Part shown: positions 6,581 through 15,241 of the stretch, one piece after another | How positions within the stretch are numbered: position 1 is the first letter of the stretch | Layout: each line of letters starts with the position of its first letter | NCBI GenBank assembly: GCA_018000295.1 | Contig: JAGNKE010000008.1 | Coordinates: 1 to 64,000 of the forward strand | Reading direction: 5' to 3' | DNA: 64,000 bases | From: Alphaproteobacteria bacterium | Lineage (GTDB): Bacteria; Pseudomonadota; Alphaproteobacteria; Micavibrionales; Micavibrionaceae | Notes under the pieces: generated by a model | What the model saw: only the letters and a program-made list of their open reading frames with translations | What the model was told of the DNA's origin: nothing | The model's database searches: none | Translations under genes and position numbers: made by a program

Positions 6581-8443
6581 ATGAGCGAACAGAGCCCCAA
6601 GCCTTCGATCGAAGCCGGATTAAGGATTATCGCGGAGGCGGTGAAGACGCTCTCGCTGACGCCGGGGGTTTACCGAATGATCGCGGGGGACGGCGAGGTT
6701 TTATATATCGGTAAAGCCAAGGCTCTCAAAAAGCGGGTGGCCTCTTACCTGAATTTTGCCAAGCAGCCGATCCGCTTGCAGCGGATGATCGCGCAGACGC
6801 AAAAGATGGAGTTCATCGCCACGCATACGGAGGCGGAAGCGCTGCTGTTGGAATCCAGCCTGATTAAGTCGCTTCAGCCGCGCTATAATATTTTGCTGCG
6901 GGACGATAAATCGTTTCCGTTTATTCTGATCCGTGAGGATCATGAATTTCCGCAGGTGCAGAAGCACCGGGGCGCGAAAAATATCAAGGGCAGTTATTTC
7001 GGGCCGTTTGCTGGAGCGGCGGACGTCAACCGGACTTTGGCGATCCTCCAGCGGGCGTTCCTGTTGCGGAATTGCAGCGACAGTACGTTCGCGCAGCGGG
7101 AGCGGCCGTGCCTGCAATATCATATCAAGCGCTGCACCGCGCCGTGTGTCGGGCTGGTGAGCCGGGAGGATTACGGTGAGCAGGTGCAGGGTGCGCGGGA
7201 CTTCCTGAGCGGGAAGAGCCGGCAGATTCAGGAGCGGATGCAGACGGTGATGACAGAGGCCAGCGCGGCGATGGATTACGAACGCGCTGCTGCGATCCGT
7301 GACCGTATTCGAGCGCTGACGAGTGTACAGGTGAGTCAGGAGTTTGGGGATGTGGGTGAGGCGGAACTGGATGTTCTAGCCTTACATCATGAGGGGGGGA
7401 AGAGCTGCGTTCAGGTGTTTTTCTTCAGGGGCGGGCAGAGTTTTGGAAATCGGTCCTATTTTCCGCGCCATGATTCAGAGGAAAAGCCTGAGGATATTCT
7501 GGCCGCGTTCCTTGCCCAGTTTTATCAGGGAAAGCCGGTGCCGAAGGCTGTTCTTGTGAGTCATGAGATTCCGCGCAAGGGTGTGATTGAGCAGGCGCTC
7601 AGGGCGCAAAGCGGGCATAAAGTTTCGATCAGCCTTCCTATGCGCGGGAAGCGGCGTAAGGTGATTGATTTTGCGCTGGGGAATGCACGGGAGGCTCTGA
7701 CGCGGCATTTGCTTTCGCAAGCCGGGCAGGCGCGGATGCTGGCGGGGGTGGCTGATTTGTTCGGGATGGCGGAGCCGCCGGAGCGGATCGAGGTTTACGA
7801 TAACAGTCATATTTCCGGAACGAACATGGTGGGGGCGATGATCGTGGCCGGACCGGAGGGGTTTCAGAAAAATGCCTACCGCCGATTTAACATCAAGCAG
7901 GCTGATGCGGCCGATGATTACGGGATGATGCGCGAGGTTCTGACGCGACGGTTCAAGCGGGCGCTCAAGGAACAGGAAGAGAATGGACGCACATCGTGGC
8001 CTGATCTTCTGCTGATCGACGGGGGGCAGGGGCAATATAATGTGTGCCGCGAGGTGCTCGAGGAATGCGGGGTGCTGGGCGAAGTTGTTCTTGTGGCCAT
8101 ATCCAAGGGGCCGGACCGTCATGCGGGGCGTGAAAAGTTTTTTATCGAGGGGCGGGTGCCGTTTCAGCTTCCGGTTTACGATCCCGTGCTGCATTTTTTG
8201 CAGCGGTTACGTGATGAGGCGCATCGGTTTGCGATTGCGGGGCACCGGGGCAAGCGACAGAAGCAGATGGTGGCTTCTCCTCTGGACGATGTGCCGGGGA
8301 TCGGGGCGCGGCGGAAGAAGGCGCTGTTGATGTATTTCGGATCAGCCAAGGCCGTGGCTGCGGCGGGGATTGAGGATCTGATGAAAGTGGAGGGGATTTC
8401 GCGGGCCGTGGCGCAGAAAATCTACGATCATTTTCATGGATAA
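6581..8443 (+). CDS. uvrC: UvrABC excinuclease subunit C
   Basis: UvrC makes both incisions in nucleotide excision repair once UvrA and UvrB mark the lesion. The product (620 residues from ATG 6581) has the GIY-YIG nuclease (GVYRMIAGD...VLYIGKAKALKKRV), a UVR motif near residue 220 (AAMDYERAAAIRDRI) and the RNase H-like 5' nuclease (YDNSHISGTNMVGAM and LLLIDGGQGQ). It ends with a double helix-hairpin-helix (VPGIGARRKKALL, VEGISRAVAQKIY). The frame extends upstream to 6512, but those 23 residues do not look like UvrC, so I prefer 6581 despite a weak ribosome site. Confidence 0.96.
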   Translation: MSEQSPKPSIEAGLRIIAEAVKTLSLTPGVYRMIAGDGEVLYIGKAKALKKRVASYLNFAKQPIRLQRMIAQTQKMEFIATHTEAEALLLESSLIKSLQPRYNILLRDDKSFPFILIREDHEFPQVQKHRGAKNIKGSYFGPFAGAADVNRTLAILQRAFLLRNCSDSTFAQRERPCLQYHIKRCTAPCVGLVSREDYGEQVQGARDFLSGKSRQIQERMQTVMTEASAAMDYERAAAIRDRIRALTSVQVSQEFGDVGEAELDVLALHHEGGKSCVQVFFFRGGQSFGNRSYFPRHDSEEKPEDILAAFLAQFYQGKPVPKAVLVSHEIPRKGVIEQALRAQSGHKVSISLPMRGKRRKVIDFALGNAREALTRHLLSQAGQARMLAGVADLFGMAEPPERIEVYDNSHISGTNMVGAMIVAGPEGFQKNAYRRFNIKQADAADDYGMMREVLTRRFKRALKEQEENGRTSWPDLLLIDGGQGQYNVCREVLEECGVLGEVVLVAISKGPDRHAGREKFFIEGRVPFQLPVYDPVLHFLQRLRDEAHRFAIAGHRGKRQKQMVASPLDDVPGIGARRKKALLMYFGSAKAVAAAGIEDLMKVEGISRAVAQKIYDHFHG

Positions 8444-8984
8444 GCCTTTGTATTTAAATAAGAATAGTCATTCTATCGCTTTGCAGAACAAATAGTGTTT
8501 GTTTCGGTGTTCCCTTGTTCATTAGAATAAGCTTTTAAAAACGCAAGCGCTTTAAAAGAGGGGGCCGCGCAGTGGCGATTGAAAACAAGATTCATGGAAA
8601 GCTGTGTGTGAGTCCGGTCGTTTCCGTTGAGCGTTATTTTCCAAGAGCCTGTCCGATGATGGGAACCGAGTCCGAGCAGCGTGCTTTCTCTTACATTTTT
8701 CTTGAATGGTATAAAGTTGAAGGATTTTTCGCCGTTTTTTCTGCGCTTTATTTTTCGTATTTTTGTATTTTTCGTGCAAAAGAATCAGGGCAAAAAAATA
8801 AAAAACTGAAAAATCAAAACGATATCATTTTGCTTGGGGAAAAGTTGGAATCGACTCTTGCGGGGGTCAAAAACCCGTGTTACTTATTTGTCTATTCTAA
8901 CATTTTGGTTTCGAGTTTTTTTCGTGGTGGGCGCATTCGCGTGCCTGTCATAGTCAACTGTTAATCGTGGAAAGGTACGTTCAA
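8444..8984 (+). other. 541-base intergenic stretch before the bactofilin gene
   Basis: No gene is supported. A GTG-initiated frame of 130 codons at 8572-8964 has no ribosome site and a composition (phenylalanine/tyrosine/serine-rich, no domain) typical of untranslated A/T-rich DNA. A small AGAAT/ATTCT hairpin follows uvrC at about 8460. At 8532-8558 CTTTTAAA and TTTAAAAG form an inverted repeat with a CGC-AA-GCG core, which could be an operator or an RNA hairpin. The A/T-rich part at 8690-8830 probably holds the bactofilin promoter. Confidence 0.5.
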
Positions 8985-9869
8985 ATGTTTCATCGCGTGA
9001 GGTCAGAGATACAAGAGGGAGAGCAGAAGTCTCAGGGCCAGGGAGCTTCGCAAGATACCAGAAGCCGTGAGGTTCGCGGTTCTGTCATCGCTAAGAAGAA
9101 TAGCCGGGAGATAGTTAAAAATAAGGCAGAGGAGAGAGAGATCGAGCAGGATGAGCTTGAGCTTGACGATTCTGATGACGTGACCGACGAGGATGAGAGC
9201 GCGGGCGAAAGCCATCGCGAGACCGTGTCTTCGCCAATTTACGGGCCGAGCAGCTATGTAAGCGATGTCGAGATTCAAGCTCGCCCCAGCGATCTTGGAA
9301 CCGGTGCGTTTCAGCGTCCGTTCCAGCCGGGTGGCCGGGTTCCGGGTGTTTACCCCGGCGCCTATGTTCCCCCACAGGCTTACGAAGCACCCTCACTTTC
9401 GGCGGCTGACCGGACGCTGACGATCGGGCGGGGCATCAATATGTCGGGCGAGATCGAGGCTTGCGATCATCTTGTCGTTGAAGGAACCGTTGAAGCGGCC
9501 CTGAAAGGCGCGAAGGTTCTTGAGATTGCGGAAAGCGGTACGTTCTATGGCACCGTCGAGATCGAGGAAGCGACCATCGCCGGACGTTTCGAAGGCGATA
9601 TCACCGTTAACGGACGTCTGACGATCAAGGCGAGCGGCGCGATCACGGGTTCGATCGCCTACCGCGAACTGGAGATCGAAGCTGGGGCCGTTCTGGACGG
9701 GAAAGTCACACCGCTGAAGGCTGCGACGGACAATGTTCGCCTGGAAAAGTACAGGGCCGGCACGGACGCGTCAGCGATGGCGAAAGCGAAGGAGATTATC
9801 TCCAAGCGCGACCGGAAAGAGCCGGCCAATCTCGAAGGCGGGATGTTCGCAAGGACGAGTGCGAAGTAA
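8985..9869 (+). CDS. bactofilin-type cytoskeletal protein
   Basis: A 294-residue protein with a long, highly charged, disordered N-terminus (acidic stretch ELDDSDDVTDEDES near residue 60), a proline/tyrosine-rich linker, then a bactofilin beta-helix at about residues 145-250. The core shows repeated hydrophobic rungs such as HLVVEGTVEAAL, AESGTFYGTVEI and GRFEGDITVNGRLTI. Bactofilins self-polymerise without nucleotide and scaffold cell-wall or stalk machinery under the membrane. I start at ATG 8985 after GGAAAGG; a GTG at 8967 would include the ribosome site itself. The N-terminal extension is longer than in typical short bactofilins. Confidence 0.88.
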   Translation: MFHRVRSEIQEGEQKSQGQGASQDTRSREVRGSVIAKKNSREIVKNKAEEREIEQDELELDDSDDVTDEDESAGESHRETVSSPIYGPSSYVSDVEIQARPSDLGTGAFQRPFQPGGRVPGVYPGAYVPPQAYEAPSLSAADRTLTIGRGINMSGEIEACDHLVVEGTVEAALKGAKVLEIAESGTFYGTVEIEEATIAGRFEGDITVNGRLTIKASGAITGSIAYRELEIEAGAVLDGKVTPLKAATDNVRLEKYRAGTDASAMAKAKEIISKRDRKEPANLEGGMFARTSAK

Positions 9870-9955
9870 TTCCGCCGGACTGACCGCTCACCGGGTTTTC
9901 CCGAGGGCGGTGCCTTCCAGAACGGGAGAGCGGTTTATCGAAAAGGGACTTCGTT

Positions 9956-10489
9956 GTGGGATTCAGTGAACAGGATCAAGGGAGCCGGGGCGAGAGTCTC
10001 GGCTTCTCTTTTTTTCGTCGGCACTCCGTCCCTCTGGTTAAGAGGGATAACCTTCTGAACGTCGGATTTCTGGGCGTTATCGCGATCCTTGTGATTGTGT
10101 GTTTTTCCGGTACAGTTTTTTACTCCGGTGCGGCCGGGCTGAAAGTGGATTCGATTGAGAACGCCTATTCCTATTCGCTGTCCGAGATTCGGGATATGGC
10201 GCGCAAAGACAATTACGTTTTGAACGGGGCGCCGGCGGAGCTGATCCTGAGCCTTTTTCAAACGCCCGAGACTATCCGTAGCGATCATCCGGTGGTGGTC
10301 TGGCAATACCGCGCTTCGTCTTGTGTGCTGGATATTTATTTGAGTGTCGGGGAGGATCAAGCGCCGCAGAACGTCCTTTATTCCGAAGTGCGGGGGCGGG
10401 ATCCGGAGTCGGCGGACGTTGTGTGGAGCGACTGCGTTCCCGCGTTGCTGGAGCGGCCGATTCATTTCGCGGCTCTGGATTCCGGCTGA
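9956..10489 (+). CDS. single-pass membrane protein, unknown
   Basis: A 177-residue protein from a GTG start with AAGGGA upstream. It has a basic cytoplasmic start, one membrane helix at about residues 34-57 (NVGFLGVIAILVIVCFSG) and a periplasmic domain. The segment LILSLFQTPETIRSDHPVVVWQYR then CVLDIYLSV resembles the turn seen in small outer-membrane assembly-like (SmpA/OmlA type) domains of other alphaproteobacteria, but I cannot assign a family with certainty. Two cysteines (SSCVLD, SDCVPA) may form a disulphide. It follows the bactofilin gene by 86 bases. Its TGA abuts the stop codon of nth on the other strand with no gap. Confidence 0.75.
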   Translation: MGFSEQDQGSRGESLGFSFFRRHSVPLVKRDNLLNVGFLGVIAILVIVCFSGTVFYSGAAGLKVDSIENAYSYSLSEIRDMARKDNYVLNGAPAELILSLFQTPETIRSDHPVVVWQYRASSCVLDIYLSVGEDQAPQNVLYSEVRGRDPESADVVWSDCVPALLERPIHFAALDSG

Positions 10490-11122
10490 TTATCCGGTTT
10501 TTTCCTTGAAGGCGCAGATGTCGTTGACCGGGCAGGACGGGCAGTCCGGTTTGCGGGCTTTGCATATGTAGCGGCCATGCAGGATCAGCCAGTGATGGGC
10601 ATTGAGGGCGAATTCGGCGGGGACGGATTTCATCAGGGCGTCCTCCACCGCCTCCGGTGTTTTTCCGGGGGCGAGGCCGCTCCGGTTCGAGACGCGGAAG
10701 ATGTGGGTGTCCACAGCCATGGTCGGTTGGTTAAAGGCGACATTCAGCACGACATTTGCGGTTTTCCTTCCGACGCCGGGCAGTTTTGTTAATTCCTCCC
10801 GCGAGTCCGGGATTTTTCCCGCGTGGTCACGGATGAGGATTTCCGAGAGGGCGATGATGTTTTTGGCCTTGGTGTTATAGAGGCCGATGGTTTTTATATG
10901 TTCTTTGAGTTTTTCAAGGCCGAGGCGGAGCATTTTTTCCGGGGTGTCAGCGATTGTAAATAGCTTACGGGTGGCTTTGTTAACGCCCGCATCGGTGGAT
11001 TGAGCGGAGAGAACGACGGCGACCAGAAGGGTGAAGGGGTTGGTATATTGCAGATCGCTTTTCGGCTGTGGGTTGGATTCCTTCAGGCGCCGGAAAAATT
11101 CGTGGACGTCGTGTTTTTTCAT
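10490..11122 (-). CDS. nth: endonuclease III, DNA glycosylase/AP lyase
   Basis: The 210-residue product is full length for Nth, which removes oxidised pyrimidines and nicks at abasic sites. The helix-hairpin-helix LPGVGRKTANVVL holds the catalytic lysine K120, and D138 in AVDTHIFR is the catalytic aspartate. The C-terminal C-x6-C-x2-C-x5-C cluster (CKARKPDCPSCPVNDIC) binds [4Fe-4S]. It is divergent from the Ada-like methyltransferase gene, so two DNA-repair genes share one 73-base upstream region. Confidence 0.97.
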   Translation of the reverse strand: MKKHDVHEFFRRLKESNPQPKSDLQYTNPFTLLVAVVLSAQSTDAGVNKATRKLFTIADTPEKMLRLGLEKLKEHIKTIGLYNTKAKNIIALSEILIRDHAGKIPDSREELTKLPGVGRKTANVVLNVAFNQPTMAVDTHIFRVSNRSGLAPGKTPEAVEDALMKSVPAEFALNAHHWLILHGRYICKARKPDCPSCPVNDICAFKEKTG

Positions 11123-11195
11123 CCGAGCATCTTAGCAGATGGTTTCTGCCAAGAAACGGGTTGGTTTTTTCCTCCGTTTCCCGTAATCAATCTTT

Positions 11196-12062
11196 ATGAA
11201 CAATTTCAATCTTTCCGTTGTGGCCGAGACGATCGATTATCTGGTCGCACATTATCACGCGCAACCTGATCTTGATTTTTTAGCGCGGCGGGCGGGATAC
11301 GAGGCGACGCATTTTCAGAAGATGTTCAAGAAGGCCGTCGGGATCAGCCCCAAACGGCTGGTGCAGTATATGAATGTCCGCCATGCCCGGGGGTTGCTGC
11401 GTGAGGGGCGGCCTTTGCTCGACTCGGCCCTTGAGAGCGGGCTTTCGGGAACGGGGCGGTTGCATGATCTGTTCGTCTCCTGCGAAGGGATGACGCCGGG
11501 GCAGGTTAAGAACCGGGGGCTGGGGCTGGAGATTTTTTATGGATTCTTTCCGAGCGTACTTGGGGAGGTCTTGATTGCCAAAACTAGGCTTGGGGTTTGC
11601 TGGCTGGGGTTCCTGATGGAGGAGAGCCGGGAGATTCCGGTGCAGAGGATGCAGGCGTTCTGGCCGAAGGCTGTCTTCGTTCATGACGATGATTCGGTCG
11701 AGGGGGAGGGGGCGCAGGTGTTTGCGATCTGGCGCGGGAAGGGGCAGGATGGCCGTCAGCTTAAGCTTGACCTTTACGGGACGAATTTTCAACTGCAGGT
11801 CTGGCAGGCGCTCTTGCGGATTCCGAATGGTGAGACAGTCACATATAGGGATATTGCAAAAACGGTTTGCACGGAGCAGGCTTCGCGGGCGGTGGGGAAC
11901 GCCGTGGGGGCTAATCCGGTTTCACTGCTGATTCCGTGCCATCGGGTGATTCGCGGCACGGGCATCATCGACAATTATGCATGGGGCAGTCCGCGCAAAA
12001 AGCTGATCCTGGCTCTTGAGGCCGAGAGGCTTTCTGCGGGGCGAGGTGAGCAAGCCGCATAG
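11196..12062 (+). CDS. Ada-like AraC/O6-alkylguanine-DNA methyltransferase
   Basis: A 288-residue fusion. The N-terminal AraC-type helix-turn-helix (about 10-105; FKKAVGISPKRLVQYMNVRHAR) is followed by a methylguanine-DNA methyltransferase domain (about 115-280) with FQLQVWQALLRIPNGETVTY and the IPCHRVIRG active site, whose cysteine accepts the alkyl group. It lacks the N-terminal zinc domain that repairs phosphotriesters in full Ada, so methyl-phosphotriester sensing is not expected. It is divergent from nth. Self-regulation by alkylation is possible but is not shown by the sequence. Confidence 0.92.
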   Translation: MNNFNLSVVAETIDYLVAHYHAQPDLDFLARRAGYEATHFQKMFKKAVGISPKRLVQYMNVRHARGLLREGRPLLDSALESGLSGTGRLHDLFVSCEGMTPGQVKNRGLGLEIFYGFFPSVLGEVLIAKTRLGVCWLGFLMEESREIPVQRMQAFWPKAVFVHDDDSVEGEGAQVFAIWRGKGQDGRQLKLDLYGTNFQLQVWQALLRIPNGETVTYRDIAKTVCTEQASRAVGNAVGANPVSLLIPCHRVIRGTGIIDNYAWGSPRKKLILALEAERLSAGRGEQAA

Positions 12063-12071
12063 TTCACTGCG

Positions 12072-12761
12072 TTATTCCGCTTCGTATCTATAACCCGCGC
12101 CGTGGACGGTTTTTATGATCTGCGGATTTTTGGGATCGCGTTCAATGTTTTTTCTCAGTACGGCGATATGCTGATCCACTGTGCGGCTTTCGGGCATGAT
12201 GTGCGCGCCCCAGCAGGCATCGAGCAGGGTATCCCGGTCTATGACCTTTCCTTTATTTTCATAAAATAGTTGGAGAATTTTAACCTCGCGCAGGCTGAGA
12301 TCAATCGGCTGACCATCGCGGAAGGCTCTGAGTTGGAGTGGATAGACCGTGAGGTCTTTCATAGAAAATCCGCCTTGGTCGGGATTACGGTTTGCGCTTT
12401 TCAGAGTTCGGCGGGCCACAGCGCGAATCCGGGCTATGACCTCATGCACCCCGAAGGGTTTGACGATGTAATCGTCCGCTCCGAGTTCGAGGCCCAGCAC
12501 CTTATCGATTTCTTGCCCCTTGGCGCTCATGAAAATGATCGGAACATCGGAGGGGAGCGCGCGGATTTTGCGGCAAAGATCGTAGCCGTTCAGGTTCGGC
12601 ATCATAATATCGAGGCAGAGGAAATCGGGCTTTTTCTGCGAGAACAGCGCGAAGGCCTGCTCTCCGTCCTGCGCTCTTATGGGTTCGAAACCCTCCTGTT
12701 CGAGGATTTCGCAAAGGGCGCTCAGGATGTTTGGATTGTCTTCGGCGACAAGAACTTTCAT
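12072..12761 (-). CDS. OmpR-family response regulator
   Basis: A 229-residue regulator with a receiver domain (1-120) and a winged-helix output domain (about 130-227). The phosphoacceptor is D51 in FLCLDIMMPNLNGYDL. Other switch residues are E7-D8 (VAEDNP), S/T in IIFMSAKG and K in DYIVKPFG. The output domain shows LREVKILQLFYENKGKV and RTVDQHIAVLRKNIE. Its start overlaps the stop of the sensor kinase gene by four bases, so the pair is coupled. No target gene can be deduced from the window. Confidence 0.94.
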   Translation of the reverse strand: MKVLVAEDNPNILSALCEILEQEGFEPIRAQDGEQAFALFSQKKPDFLCLDIMMPNLNGYDLCRKIRALPSDVPIIFMSAKGQEIDKVLGLELGADDYIVKPFGVHEVIARIRAVARRTLKSANRNPDQGGFSMKDLTVYPLQLRAFRDGQPIDLSLREVKILQLFYENKGKVIDRDTLLDACWGAHIMPESRTVDQHIAVLRKNIERDPKNPQIIKTVHGAGYRYEAE

Positions 12762-13702
12762 AACCGCACCTCAAACGCAGCGCCCTTGGGCGTTTCCAAT
12801 AAAACGAGTTCGCCGCCATGTGCCCGCGCCAGATTGCGGGCGAGCGGCAGGCCGATGCCCATTCCGGCGGTCTCTTGCGAATTCGATCCGCCCCCGCGTT
12901 CGAACGGCACAAAGATTTTCTTTCGTAGCGCTGCGGGGATGCCCGGCCCATCATCCTCAACGCGTATCAGAAGTTTTTTGTCTTCCTTGCGGGCGGACAG
13001 TTTTATTGTACCGCCTGCGGGGACGTATTTGAGGGCGTTGCTCAGGAGATTGACTAGAATCTGCTCCAGGACGCTGCGATCCACCGTGGCACGCACACGA
13101 TGGGATTCAGTCATCAATTTGAGGTTCTTTGCAGCAAAGGCATCGGCGTGACGGACGCGGAGGGATTCAATTATTTCGTCGATGTCCTGATCCTTCAGGG
13201 TGATGTGAAGGCGATCTCCTCCCGAAAAGAGCAAGAGGTTATCGACAAGCTGCGTGAGCCGCAGACATTCCTGATCGAGAACGGCGAGTTTTTTTTGCGT
13301 CTCCGGTTGCTCGGCGGTCTGATTTTTCAGAAGGTCGATATAGAGACGCAGGTTGGTCAGGGGCGTTTTCAGTTCATGTGAGACGTGGCTGACGAAGGAG
13401 ACTTTGCGACTGGTGATGCCGAGGATTTTCAGAAACTCCCAGAAGAAGTAGGCGCCTAGGATAAAAAAGGACAGCGATAAACCCACCCAGACCAGATGTT
13501 TTTGATAGTCGGGCAGGGGCAGATCTTCTTTGTAATAGGATATTTGAGGTGCGGTATTGCATTGCTGCAGAAGCTGTTTCTGTTCGTAGCGGCAGGTTAT
13601 GGCGGCCTGCTCGTTTTTTATGAGGTCGTCCCAGATCCGGGCCATGGTGAGCATCGGCACGATGAGAATTAATATCAGGGCGAAGAGATGGCGTTTTTTC
13701 AT
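12758..13702 (-). CDS. membrane sensor histidine kinase
   Basis: About 314 residues from ATG 13702; a TTG at 13711 would add three. A short periplasmic loop (about 45 residues) lies between membrane helices near residues 5-22 and 70-92. There is no HAMP or PAS domain, and the DHp helix follows almost at once: SHVSHELKTPLTN with the phosphorylated histidine. The catalytic domain has the N box (NLLSNALKYVPAGG), DDGPGIP and GMGIGLPLARNLARAHGG. The small loop suggests sensing within the membrane or a partner protein. It is paired with the response regulator downstream. Confidence 0.93.
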   Translation of the reverse strand: MKKRHLFALILILIVPMLTMARIWDDLIKNEQAAITCRYEQKQLLQQCNTAPQISYYKEDLPLPDYQKHLVWVGLSLSFFILGAYFFWEFLKILGITSRKVSFVSHVSHELKTPLTNLRLYIDLLKNQTAEQPETQKKLAVLDQECLRLTQLVDNLLLFSGGDRLHITLKDQDIDEIIESLRVRHADAFAAKNLKLMTESHRVRATVDRSVLEQILVNLLSNALKYVPAGGTIKLSARKEDKKLLIRVEDDGPGIPAALRKKIFVPFERGGGSNSQETAGMGIGLPLARNLARAHGGELVLLETPKGAAFEVRL

Positions 13703-13716
13703 ATCTTGCAACAGTA

Positions 13717-13751
13717 TAAAAAAGATACGGCCTCTGCCAAGGCCGTATCTT
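13717..13751 (-). terminator. terminator after the VWA gene
   Basis: Read on the minus strand, AAGATACGGCC, an eight-base loop and GGCCGTATCTT are followed by T residues. The 11-base-pair stem lies 15 bases after the VWA stop and before the kinase start, so it separates the two units. Confidence 0.88.
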
Positions 13752-13765
13752 GCTCGTCGGTGGGG

Positions 13766-15118
13766 CTACGAGACATTAAAACTTACGGAGAACATCGTTG
13801 AGGTGTTTTGCTTCCTGTTTTCGTTCCATTGCGCGTCGTTTTCGATGGTCTGAGCGCTTTGTTCAAGGGTTTCCGAGTATTTGGTGAGGCGCGGGGAGGC
13901 CAATAACTCCCCAGCCTTTTTGAGGGTTTCGGCCATTTCATCCAGCAGCGCTTTCGCGTCATGGACTTTGCCTTGATCGCGAAGGTCGATGGCGGTTTTC
14001 TGAATGGCGGCCGCATTTTGTTCATTGACGGCGATCAGGACGTCGCGGTTTAGCGTAGTATTCACCAGATTCTGGTCATTCGTGACTTTTGTGCTTACAT
14101 ATTGCCAGTAATCTATATTGTTTTTGGATGCCATATCAAAATATAGAAGATTGACGTCAGCGATAGGGCTAACGATGTGCTGGCCGATGTCGGGCATAAC
14201 TTCAGCCTCGGTCAGCACGTAAATCTCATGGTCGCTATAGACCTGATTGATTTTGACTGTAACCTCCTGACCATTGATTACGCCCTCCCGCCCCACTGAG
14301 AGCGGACGGACACCCTGCGCGAATTTCAGTTTGACCGTGACATCGTTTGCGACAACAGAGGATATTTTGCCCATTTCCCAGTCCAGTGTGCTGTACAGGT
14401 CTGCCGTATTCTCCAGAAAGCGGTGAAACCCATCGGATTTTGCGGCCAGCGTTGACATGAGATCCTCATTATAGCCTTCGCCGATGCCGATGGTGCTGAC
14501 GGAGATGCCTTGCTGTATTAGGTCCAAACCCAGCCGACCCAGTTCTTCTGTCGATTGCGGGCCGACATTTGCCAGTCCATCGGAGAGCAGAATCACCCGA
14601 TTGACCTGATTATCCGACACATAATTCATGAGTTCATGAGCGCCATCCGTAACCCCATCGTAAAGAGCGGTGCCGCCATTGGCCGTAATCGAGTCTATTC
14701 TTTGCCGTATCAATTCTGCGTTTTCCAAATGCGTTGTTGGCACCAGAACCTGTGATCGATCGTCATATATGATGATCGAGATCGTATCCCCAGACTGCAA
14801 ACGGTCGATCATCGCTTTCGCAGCCTGCTTGACGTCCTCGATTTTCTGGCCGGACATGGAGCCGGATTTGTCGAGCACAAGCGCAAGATTGATCGGCGGT
14901 CTTTGCATTTTCGCAGAGTCAGGCTTTGTTCCCCGCAATCCGACCTTCAGGTAGATCTTCTGGTTTTGCCCCGTCATGATGTATGAATGGCTCAGTTGTG
15001 ATGTGATCTGGACTGACGGGTTGTCGGCGCGTGCGTTTTGCGCGTTTATAGCTGTCAGCATCATTAGAGCCGCACAGAACCCGACAGCCCTTTTTATATT
15101 CGTAAACGTCATTTTCAT
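13766..15118 (-). CDS. exported von Willebrand factor A domain protein
   Basis: A 450-residue protein with a Sec signal peptide (residues 1-31, cut near ANARA-DN). Its VWA domain at about residues 75-250 carries a MIDAS metal site: DKSGSMSG, the threonine in NGGTALYDG and LLSDGLANVG. The C-terminal half is a beta-rich region followed by a helical segment (DLRDQGKVHDAKALLDEM). Such proteins bind ligands through a divalent metal in the periplasm or at the surface; the ligand is not known here. ATG 15118 follows AAGGAG. The last residues, SVSFNVS, resemble the end of the IcmD-like protein at 23779. Confidence 0.88.
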   Translation of the reverse strand: MKMTFTNIKRAVGFCAALMMLTAINAQNARADNPSVQITSQLSHSYIMTGQNQKIYLKVGLRGTKPDSAKMQRPPINLALVLDKSGSMSGQKIEDVKQAAKAMIDRLQSGDTISIIIYDDRSQVLVPTTHLENAELIRQRIDSITANGGTALYDGVTDGAHELMNYVSDNQVNRVILLSDGLANVGPQSTEELGRLGLDLIQQGISVSTIGIGEGYNEDLMSTLAAKSDGFHRFLENTADLYSTLDWEMGKISSVVANDVTVKLKFAQGVRPLSVGREGVINGQEVTVKINQVYSDHEIYVLTEAEVMPDIGQHIVSPIADVNLLYFDMASKNNIDYWQYVSTKVTNDQNLVNTTLNRDVLIAVNEQNAAAIQKTAIDLRDQGKVHDAKALLDEMAETLKKAGELLASPRLTKYSETLEQSAQTIENDAQWNENRKQNTSTMFSVSFNVS

Positions 15119-15241
15119 CGCGCAATCTCCTTTTGAAAAACCTGCATTTCTTGATTGAACAGGATTTTCAAGTGAGATGGGTCAAAGGCGCGTCAGGGAT
15201 TTGTAAAATCCATGTAAAAAACACTGCTGGCGGGTTTTATC

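Noticed and set aside
8572..8964. 130-codon GTG frame before the bactofilin gene
   Set aside because: No ribosome site, no domain, A/T-rich composition like untranslated DNA.
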